From UBA937 sp031549725 (GTDB taxonomy: Bacteria; Spirochaetota; Spirochaetia; Treponematales; Breznakiellaceae): 18,988 nt of DNA. The position numbers and the translations under genes are program-made. The stretch spans positions 1 through 18,988 of the forward strand of contig JAVBPH010000102.1 of assembly GCA_031549725.1 (NCBI GenBank), written 5' to 3'. The notes below the pieces were generated by a model that ran no database searches, had not been told where the DNA came from, and saw nothing but the letters and a program-made list of their open reading frames with translations. This document shows positions 13,581 to 18,988 of this stretch, piece after piece (the stretch's first letter is position 1; every line of letters starts with the position of its first letter).

Positions 13581-14795
13581 CTATTGGGTTTTTACCATCC
13601 TTGCCAGTTCCCGGCCTTTTTCTTCCAGCTGTTTCAGGGTATCGCCGCTGGGAAGTCCCGGCCATTCCACGGATTCCAGGCTGTTCCATTTTAGGGGTTC
13701 TATGGCCGCTTCGTATTCTTTTTTCGCGCCCCCGACCCATCCCCAGGAACCAATCCGCAGGACGGTTTTTCCAAAAACATGCTTTCTTTTGAGAATATCG
13801 ATAGCATAAGCCATGGGGGGGAACATGGCATATTCATAGGTGGGCATGGCCAGGACCAGGCCTGAACTTTTGCAGGCATCCGCCAGCACATAGGAAACAT
13901 CCTCGTTGGGTACCCGGCGGATCGAGTAGGGGATTCCTTCAGCTTCGATGCCCCGGATTACCGCGTCCAGGCCCTCTTTGGTGTTTCCGTACATGGAACC
14001 CCAGATAATGGCAATTTCCTTTTCCGCGGGACCTTTGCTGTAGGACGCATACGTAGCATAGAGCTCTATAATTTTCTTCGGGTTTTTCCTCCAAACCATT
14101 CCATGGCTGGGGGCAATATACTTGATTTCCAGGCTCGACAGCTTTGCGATGGCCTTATCCACAAACATGGAAAAGGAAGAAACAATGTTGGCGTAATACC
14201 GGAGGGTTTCCTTTTCAAAGGCCATGTGTTCCTCCGGGGTAAACTGGTCATCAAAAACCCGGTCACCCAGGGCGCCGAAACTGCCGAAGGCATCACAGGA
14301 GAAAAGGGTTCCTGACTTGGGTTCCCAGGTCATCATGGTTTCAGGCCAGTGGACATTGGGGGTTTCAAAAAAATGAAGAACAATTCCGCCTCCCAAATCC
14401 AGGGTATCGCCGTCTTTAACGGGCTTCAACCCTGCTTCAATATGATAGAAGGATTTGACCAGATTTATCCCTTTGGCGGTGCTGATGATTTCTGCCTTGG
14501 GACAGCGGGTTTTGAATTCCCTGAGCCAGCCCGTATGGTCCGGTTCCAGGTGATTCAGGATAAGATAATCCACATCTTCGAATTTTACACCTATCCAGGC
14601 CAGCTCTTCTTCAATCTGCTTCGGTGCACCGGACCAGTCCCGGACAAGATCAACCAGGGCAATTTTTTCACCCCGGACAATATATGAATTCAGGGACACT
14701 CCATTGGGAATTGGCCAGATGCCTTCAAACAAGTCATCGGTGTGAATATCCGCATGGAGACAAAAAATTGAACCGGAAATAGGATACGCTTTCAT
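13581..14795 (-). CDS. fprA: Flavodiiron protein FprA (A-type), O2/NO reductase
   Basis: The 404-residue A-type flavodiiron protein has an N-terminal metallo-beta-lactamase-like domain and a C-terminal flavodoxin domain (about 260-404). All diiron ligands are visible: H82, E84, D86 and H87 (NHLEPDH), H149 (NVHWPE), D168 (SCDAFG) and H231 (PSHG). The FMN-binding loop is GSMYGNT (266-272). Such proteins reduce O2 to water or NO to N2O in the cytoplasm and protect anaerobes. No rubredoxin or reductase gene is adjacent, so the electron donor is unknown. The ATG at 14795 is supported by GAGGA five bases upstream; a longer start 11 codons up has no such site. A palindrome (14819-14836) near the probable start of transcription may be an operator. 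Confidence 0.95.
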   Translation of the reverse strand: MKAYPISGSIFCLHADIHTDDLFEGIWPIPNGVSLNSYIVRGEKIALVDLVRDWSGAPKQIEEELAWIGVKFEDVDYLILNHLEPDHTGWLREFKTRCPKAEIISTAKGINLVKSFYHIEAGLKPVKDGDTLDLGGGIVLHFFETPNVHWPETMMTWEPKSGTLFSCDAFGSFGALGDRVFDDQFTPEEHMAFEKETLRYYANIVSSFSMFVDKAIAKLSSLEIKYIAPSHGMVWRKNPKKIIELYATYASYSKGPAEKEIAIIWGSMYGNTKEGLDAVIRGIEAEGIPYSIRRVPNEDVSYVLADACKSSGLVLAMPTYEYAMFPPMAYAIDILKRKHVFGKTVLRIGSWGWVGGAKKEYEAAIEPLKWNSLESVEWPGLPSGDTLKQLEEKGRELARMVKTQ

Positions 14796-14818
14796 AAAAT
14801 CCTCATTATTATAAAATA

Positions 14819-14836
14819 GAAGCAGCATGCTGCCTC
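14819..14836. promoter_or_regulatory. Palindrome at the fprA promoter, possible operator
   Basis: GCAGCATGCTGC (14822-14833) is a perfect 12-bp palindrome and extends to 18 bp with one mismatch. It sits just downstream of a candidate -10 (TATAAA, minus strand, 14838-14843; TTTAGA -35 at 14862-14867, spacer 18), at about the transcription start. A redox- or NO-responsive repressor is a natural guess, but nothing identifies it. Confidence 0.5.
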
Positions 14837-14837
14837 G

Positions 14838-14867
14838 TTTATAATGATAGCAAATTCTTAATCTAAA
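14838..14867 (-). promoter_or_regulatory. Candidate promoter for fprA
   Basis: On the minus strand TTTAGA (14862-14867) is followed after 18 bases by TATAAA (14838-14843), about 43 bases before the fprA ATG. The spacing is acceptable and the -35 weak (four of six). The operator-like palindrome is immediately downstream. Confidence 0.4.
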
Positions 14868-14903
14868 TTGAAGGGCAAAAGCGATTTTTAGGGTCAGTCC
14901 TTT

Positions 14904-14968
14904 GGGAATTCCCGGAAATCGCCGTTGAATCCTTACGGCAATGGTATGGATTCAGGTCTTCCATACCA
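14904..14968. other. Hairpins upstream of dapL
   Basis: Three inverted repeats stand in the divergent gap: GGGAATTCCC (14904-14913), GCCGT/ACGGC (14921-14925/14935-14939), and TGGTATGGA/TCCATACCA (14942-14950/14960-14968). They may belong to the dapL leader or its control. No convincing promoter hexamers were found for dapL. Confidence 0.35.
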
Positions 14969-15054
14969 CCGGAATGTAAAAATTATCCGGCGTCTATGAA
15001 AAAAATGCATTTTCCTTTATGATGGGCAAAAATGCAGCAATGAAGGAGTTTTGT

Positions 15055-16260
15055 ATGTTAAAAAGAAATCAATGCATTGTAAACATCAAGGCGGGTTATC
15101 TGTTTCCGGAAATCGCCCGGAAACGCCGGGAATTTTCAGCAGCGAACCCCGATGCAAAGATTATCAGCCTGGGTATTGGAAATACCACGGAAGAATTGAC
15201 TCCTTATATAGACCAGGGACTTGTGGATGGGGCAAAAAAACTTGGAACCCGGTCCGGCTATTCCGGCTACGGTGATGAACAGGGAATGACCGCCCTCCGG
15301 GAAAAAATTGCCCGGGTATTTTATAAAGGTATGGTCACCGCGGATGAGGTGTTTATATCCGATGGTGCTAAATGCGATATTGGACGGCTTCAGGTTCTGT
15401 TTGGGGCCGGCACCAAGGTTGCAGTCCAGGACCCTTCCTATCCGGTATATGTGGATGGTTCGGTTCTTATCGGTGCGGCGGGAAAATGGACCGGCACCGG
15501 GTATGAAGGAATTACCTATCTGCCCTGTACTATAGAAAATAATTATTTTCCTGATTTATCAAAAATCCCCCCGGAATGCCTTATCTATTTCTGTTCGCCC
15601 AATAATCCCACCGGGGCAGTGGCCGCCCGGGACCAGCTGACCGCCCTTGTAAAAAAGGCCCTGGAAGTTAAATCGGTCATTATTTTTGATGCGGCGTATT
15701 CGGAATATATCCGGGACCCGGCGCTGCCGAAATCAATTTATGAAATTGAGGGCGCTAAGAAATGCGCCATTGAAGTAAGTTCATTCTCCAAACCGATTGG
15801 GTTTACCGGGGTCCGCCTGGGCTGGTCCGTGGTTCCCGGGGATCTGGTATATGCATCCGGGGAAAGCGTGAACACCGACTGGAACCGGATCTGTACCACC
15901 ATTTTTAATGGAGCATCGAACATTGCCCAGTACGGAGGGCTTGCCTCCCTGGAAAGTGAAGGTCTGAAGGAAATGAAAAACCTGACGGATTTTTATTTGG
16001 GCAATGCCAAATTGATCCGGAAAGCCCTCCGCAAGCTGAATATTCCCTGTGTGGGCGGCGATAATTCTCCATATATATGGGCCCATTTCCCCGGCAGGGA
16101 CAGCTGGGAAGTTTTTGCTGAAATCCTTGAAAAGTGCCACGTGGTCACCACCCCCGGTTCCGGGTTTGGTCCCGCGGGGGAATCCTTTATCCGGTTCTCC
16201 GCCTTTGGCCACCGGGAAGATGTGGAGGAAGCCTGTAAACGGCTGGAAAAATTGATATGA
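15055..16260 (+). CDS. dapL: LL-diaminopimelate aminotransferase (DapL)
   Basis: The 401-residue fold-type I PLP aminotransferase should convert tetrahydrodipicolinate and glutamate to LL-diaminopimelate, shortcutting the succinylase/acetylase route to meso-DAP and lysine. It carries the family-specific SFSKPIGFTGVRLGW with PLP lysine K246, YSGYGDEQG (69-77), FISDGAKCDIGRL (100-112), SPNNPTG (181-187), FDAAYSEYI with D212 and Y215, and R in the closing SFIRFSAFG. AAGGAG seven bases before 15055 fixes the start; upstream ATGs lack one. The stop codon overlaps the next ATG (ATGA), so it was translated together with the asparaginase gene. DapL is known in spirochaetes, chlamydiae, plants and some anaerobes. 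Confidence 0.95.
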   Translation: MLKRNQCIVNIKAGYLFPEIARKRREFSAANPDAKIISLGIGNTTEELTPYIDQGLVDGAKKLGTRSGYSGYGDEQGMTALREKIARVFYKGMVTADEVFISDGAKCDIGRLQVLFGAGTKVAVQDPSYPVYVDGSVLIGAAGKWTGTGYEGITYLPCTIENNYFPDLSKIPPECLIYFCSPNNPTGAVAARDQLTALVKKALEVKSVIIFDAAYSEYIRDPALPKSIYEIEGAKKCAIEVSSFSKPIGFTGVRLGWSVVPGDLVYASGESVNTDWNRICTTIFNGASNIAQYGGLASLESEGLKEMKNLTDFYLGNAKLIRKALRKLNIPCVGGDNSPYIWAHFPGRDSWEVFAEILEKCHVVTTPGSGFGPAGESFIRFSAFGHREDVEEACKRLEKLI

Positions 16261-16919
16261 TCCGGGCTGTAAGGATCATCATCACCGGGGGTACCTTCGA
16301 CAAACAGTACGATCCACTTCAGGGGAAAATGACCTTCAAGGACAGCCATCTGCCGGATATCATTAAGCAGGCCCGGATTACCGTCCCGGTGAATATTGAA
16401 ATAAACCAGCTTATCGACAGTCTCGATATGAAAGATGAAAACCGGAACACCATTATCGAATCCTGCAGAAAAGCGCCGGAGGATAATATTCTCATCACCC
16501 ACGGCACCGACCGCATGGTGGAAACCGCCCAGGCCCTGGGACGCTTAGCTTTGCAGAAAACCATTGTACTGACCGGTGCAATGGTTCCTTATTCGGAAGT
16601 CTGGTTTAATACCCCGCGGCTTGCCGCGGCTCAGAGGGCTCGCAGCCTACAAGTTATGGTATTAAACCAGACGGTATTATAAATTTCCTCTCGAACGAAG
16701 TTCCCCGTGGCGTAATTAAGCGGGTCTAAAGATACCCCGAGGCTCTGCCTCGGGGAGCTTCATTCGGTCAGCGGCAGTGATGCTTCTTTTAATCTGGGAG
16801 CTGCCTTCGCTGCGGTCCAGCTGCTGAATCCCGGGGTGTATGTTTCCATGAACGGCCGGGTATTTTCCTGGGACCAGGTTTTGAAAAATTATGAAAAAGG
16901 TGTGTTTGAGGAACATTAA
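16257..16919 (+). pseudogene. Small L-asparaginase, interrupted by a 171-bp repeat
   Basis: The first 112-113 codons encode the start of a one-domain asparaginase: ITGGTF with nucleophile T13, THGTD (81-85) and K101. After Pro-Tyr-Ser (CCTTATTCG) the reading frame enters the repeat and stops at 16680. Beyond the repeat (from 16764) the frame resumes with SVSGSDASFNLGAAF and ends GVFEEH. Removing 171 bp exactly gives PYSVSGSDASFNLG, the expected family sequence, and a 163-residue protein of normal length. The insertion is therefore in frame, but it brings a stop, and the truncated product lacks the C-terminal part. It is coupled to dapL by ATGA. The intact gene may have supplied aspartate for diaminopimelate and lysine synthesis; that is inference. 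The inactivation looks recent, because the flanks are still intact. Confidence 0.88.
16589..16763. mobile_element. Structured repeat, copy 2, inside the asparaginase gene
   Basis: A 171-bp unit (16593-16763) preceded by TTAT (16589-16592), about 92% identical to 6-176. Perfect 15-bp arms (16599-16613/16658-16672) enclose the GC hairpin CCGCGGC/GCCGCGG (16614-16620/16623-16629). A right hairpin CCCCGAGGC/GCCTCGGGG lies at 16735-16743/16747-16755. ATTCGG occurs at both edges (16591-16596 and 16762-16767), so a 165-bp element with a 6-bp target duplication is an alternative reading. The shared left TTAT and right TTCAT of both copies favour insertion beside TTAT without duplication. Confidence 0.85.
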
Positions 16920-17689
16920 AAAGAAACGGTATCCGCTCTGCTGAAAAGTATGCCGGCATTTCTGTTGGCAATGGTGATAATTTCCTGTCTGGTTGTTTTT
17001 AATATTTCCGCTAATACCGCTGCAGTATTTTCAGCGGCTGAAGGCAGACCTCTTTGCCCTTCATACTCCCAGGGGCCGTCGCTTTCCAGGGTAAGAATAT
17101 CCCGGATATCCGGGGCAATGGTTTCAATATATTTTCTGTAGCCCGCATTGCCCATAATGTCGGGGGAAACCGAAATATTCCATCCGTTTTCTTTAACATG
17201 GGTTAAACTTTTTGCGTCTCCTTCAAACCAATGAAAAAGGGCTTTCTTAATATGATGTTTTTTTAAAAGGTCAATTCCCCGGGGAACAGTGTCCTCCACA
17301 CAGTGAAGATTTACCGGAAGATTCAATTCATCCGCCAGGCATAGGAATTTTTCAAAAAGTTCCTCAGCTTTTTTCTCTGTGATTATTTTTTCTGAGGGTT
17401 CCATATACCGGATATTAAAATAGGGTAAACCGATTTCACCGATTCCGGCAATAACATCCTGGTTGTCCCGGATCTGTTTTTCGACAAGTTCATACTCATA
17501 AAAAGAACCGGGATATTCCGGGTGTATTCCCAGACATACCTTCAACCGGGGATATTGTTTCCGTAAACCCAGCAGTTCCTCCCCGGATTGAAAATCCTGG
17601 GCCACTCCAACGACATCCCGGGTTGGAAGTTCATTTTTTATTTCATCCGGGGTTAGCTGGTATACATGGCAATGAACATCAATAATCAT
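16916..17689 (-). CDS. TatD-family metal-dependent hydrolase
   Basis: The 257-residue TIM-barrel hydrolase of the TatD group, probably a DNase/phosphoesterase-type enzyme in the cytoplasm, shows the metal ligands H6 and H8 (VHCH), E85 (GEIGL), H129 (NLHC), H153 (FHWF) and D204 (SDGPW). It is somewhat divergent from classic TatD. A weak ribosome-binding site (AAGGAAG) is 14 bases up. Its stop codon shares bases with that of the interrupted asparaginase gene on the other strand (TAA at 16916-16918 and 16917-16919), so the two genes converge with overlapping ends. It follows the MmcQ-like gene by 56 bases and is probably in its transcript. Confidence 0.9.
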   Translation of the reverse strand: MIIDVHCHVYQLTPDEIKNELPTRDVVGVAQDFQSGEELLGLRKQYPRLKVCLGIHPEYPGSFYEYELVEKQIRDNQDVIAGIGEIGLPYFNIRYMEPSEKIITEKKAEELFEKFLCLADELNLPVNLHCVEDTVPRGIDLLKKHHIKKALFHWFEGDAKSLTHVKENGWNISVSPDIMGNAGYRKYIETIAPDIRDILTLESDGPWEYEGQRGLPSAAENTAAVLAEILKTTRQEIITIANRNAGILFSRADTVSF

Positions 17690-17745
17690 TTGCTGATGCT
17701 TCTTCCTTTATTTAACATCTCACCTGTTTCAGGCGGCCGCAGTTG

Positions 17746-18417
17746 TTATTCCTCTGCAAGTAAAAAACTTTCATCGATCCGGGAAAAAATTTCTTTTATT
17801 GGAACAGAACCGTCCAGGCAAACCGTGAACCAATGTTTTTTGTTCATGTGATACCCGGGAAAATATTTTTTCTTATCTATTAAAATATTGATATTTTCCG
17901 GCTTGATTCTTAAATCAATAATTTCCACCGTGCCATTTTCGTCCATTCCCAGCTTTTTCCTTTGCACAATCAATAATGCGGCATACCACTTTGCAGTATC
18001 CTTCCGCCGGAAGACCGCATTGTTAGGAAATTTGGTCCAGAGAAACTGAAGTTCATCCTGATATTTTTTCCTGACATATTGAATGATATGACCCGCATAT
18101 TCACTTTTAAAAATATTGTTTTCAAAACAGGCCTCGGCTATGGCTGTAAGGACGTCCTTGTATTCTTCCCGGACTTTCCCGACAAATGCACCCTGCGCAC
18201 TGGAAACCCGGTGGAGTATATAACCTTCTCCGGAAACCCGGTCTATCACTTCCGCCGATACGTTTCCATTTTTCGTGACGGTAACTATCATTTCAAACTG
18301 ACCGTCCGCCAGATTGGTGGAATAGAAATAACCCTTTTCGTTTTTAGCAAAACCAAAAGGGAGAAGCCGGTCTATTTTTATTTTCCGGTTTGCGAATAAA
18401 ATGTCTGTCCCTGTCAT
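17746..18417 (-). CDS. MmcQ/YjbR family protein with N-terminal extension
   Basis: The 223-residue protein ends with the MmcQ/YjbR (DUF419) signature, ILIDKKKYFPGYHMNKKHWFTVCLDGSVPIKEIFSRIDESFLL. About 100 residues before it (roughly 1-95) hold a second domain (MTGTDILFANRKIKIDRLLPFGF...), which is also seen in many Firmicute and spirochaete members of the family. Members of this family are often annotated as DNA-binding, but without firm function. The ribosome-binding site is weak (CCGGAACC just before ATG). A promoter with TTGACC and TATTCT lies about 90 bases up. It is probably co-transcribed with the TatD gene. Confidence 0.85.
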   Translation of the reverse strand: MTGTDILFANRKIKIDRLLPFGFAKNEKGYFYSTNLADGQFEMIVTVTKNGNVSAEVIDRVSGEGYILHRVSSAQGAFVGKVREEYKDVLTAIAEACFENNIFKSEYAGHIIQYVRKKYQDELQFLWTKFPNNAVFRRKDTAKWYAALLIVQRKKLGMDENGTVEIIDLRIKPENINILIDKKKYFPGYHMNKKHWFTVCLDGSVPIKEIFSRIDESFLLAEE

Positions 18418-18506
18418 AGGGTTCCGGCTTTAATCGGGTTAAACATGGCGGATATGGAAACATGGCATCTATAAAAATTCTTCATATTGATTACATTTCC
18501 AATGCC

Positions 18507-18535
18507 AGAATAATAAAAGTTCAAATTATGGTCAA
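18507..18535 (-). promoter_or_regulatory. Promoter for the MmcQ-like/TatD pair
   Basis: On the minus strand TTGACC (18530-18535), a 17-base spacer and TATTCT (18507-18512). It is 90 bases before the first gene. The -35 lies in GTTGACCAT, which recurs in inverse orientation at 18652-18660. Confidence 0.5.
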
Positions 18536-18652
18536 CCGATTAACCTCTGGAGCAGGGAGGACCTTTTCCTCCGATAAATCAGTTTCATACACAAATATGA
18601 TGAATGGGATTGATATATCAGGCTTTTAAAATGATAATCCTGACAGACAGAG

Positions 18653-18681
18653 TTGACCATATTCCCATATATTACGATAAT
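18653..18681 (+). promoter_or_regulatory. Divergent promoter-like sequence with no evident gene
   Basis: TTGACC (18653-18658), a 17-base spacer and GATAAT (18676-18681) read rightwards. The first following open frame (ATG at 18693) has no ribosome-binding site or recognisable sequence, so the product, if any, may be a non-coding RNA of about 200-270 nt running into the hairpins at 18855-18988. Confidence 0.4.
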
Positions 18682-18854
18682 GTCATATATATATGAGACC
18701 ATTGGTACCCGCTTCTGCCGGCTGCTCCAAGCTGGCGGAGGTGCTGCGTGTTTACGTCAATTATATAGCCATACTTTTTGAACACGCCCGCAAACTGGTA
18801 ATAATTGAAACAACGGTACATATTTTCATACATCGTATTTTTGGAAATAATGAG

Positions 18855-18988
18855 GCTTTTTCAAAATGTCAAATTTTGAAAAAGCAACCTTAGATGTAAG
18901 TGCAGAAAGAATACTATTTTATTTATGGGTAAGGAAATAGCATTCTTTCTGCAAAAGCCTTTTTCAAAACTAACCGAGTTTTGAAAAA
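18855..18988. repeat. Composite of three hairpins, reaching the window end
   Basis: GCTTTTTCAAAAT/ATTTTGAAAAAGC (18855-18867/18873-18885) is a perfect 13-bp stem. TGCAGAAAGAAT/ATTCTTTCTGCA (18901-18912/18942-18953) is 12 bp, extended by six of seven further pairs. TTTTTCAAAACT/AGTTTTGAAAAA (18960-18971/18977-18988) is 12 bp and touches the last base. The first and third belong to the palindrome family also at 5881-5907. Apart from these and the promoters noted, 18418-18854 holds no gene I can support. Confidence 0.7.

Noticed and set aside
16589..16682. Asparaginase frame continuing into the repeat as a real C-terminus
   Set aside because: The 28 residues read from the repeat share nothing with the family, and the true C-terminal half is found intact downstream of the repeat.
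18693..18893. Open frame of 66 codons behind the rightward promoter
   Set aside because: No ribosome-binding site, ATG about five bases from the predicted transcription start, no recognisable sequence, and its end runs into the palindrome block. More likely non-coding.

Overview
The window reads as chromosome from a free-living or gut-associated spirochaete, most likely a Treponema of the roughly 50% GC termite-gut type. The reasons are a DapL-type diaminopimelate aminotransferase, paired cyclic-nucleotide-binding/GGDEF proteins, a large cytoplasmic protein of a family I recognise only from spirochaetes, a DUF4398-like lipoprotein, and an anaerobe's redox set (FprA flavodiiron protein, ferredoxin-type aldo/keto reductase, QueG-like double-cluster protein). 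The taxon is inferred from gene content and style, not from a marker gene.

Layout, left to right. Positions 1-314 hold one copy of a structured 171-bp repeat and a terminator. A minus-strand aldo/keto reductase (315-1445) and a minus-strand small exported protein (1879-2325) follow. A plus-strand, translationally coupled SDR16C-like dehydrogenase and aldehyde dehydrogenase (2829-5152) lie behind a clear promoter and a long leader. Next are six 84-bp tandem repeats (5236-5706), then two coupled cNMP-binding/GGDEF proteins (5966-7959), one with intact and one with decayed motifs. A phosphoribosyltransferase and a membrane-anchored PstS-like protein follow (8073-9840). Position 9973-11529 (minus) is the spirochaete family protein, and 11725-12636 (plus) the QueG-like protein, trailed by a three-hairpin MITE-like element. 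Two minus-strand genes follow, the lipoprotein (12870-13457) and FprA (13581-14795). dapL (15055-16260, plus) overlaps a small L-asparaginase gene that is broken by the second copy of the 171-bp repeat. A minus-strand MmcQ/YjbR gene and TatD gene, and a hairpin-rich intergenic end, complete the window.

The genes are ordinary housekeeping and accessory metabolism in small 1-2 gene operons, many joined by ATGA overlaps. I see no phage, CRISPR array, transposase, tRNA or rRNA. The most unusual content is the non-coding DNA. The 171-bp repeat, at 2-176 and in the asparaginase gene, has the signature of a non-autonomous IS200/IS605-type element: subterminal palindromes, a shared left TTAT, a shared right end TTCAT, and exact excision that restores the gene. 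The 84-bp array has mutually exclusive hairpins and a period close to eight DNA turns. Two further hairpin families occur. In the proteins, the points of interest are the active/decayed cNMP-GGDEF pair, the four-TM-anchored PstS-like protein without a transporter, and the QueG-like protein that lacks the expected catalytic aspartate.
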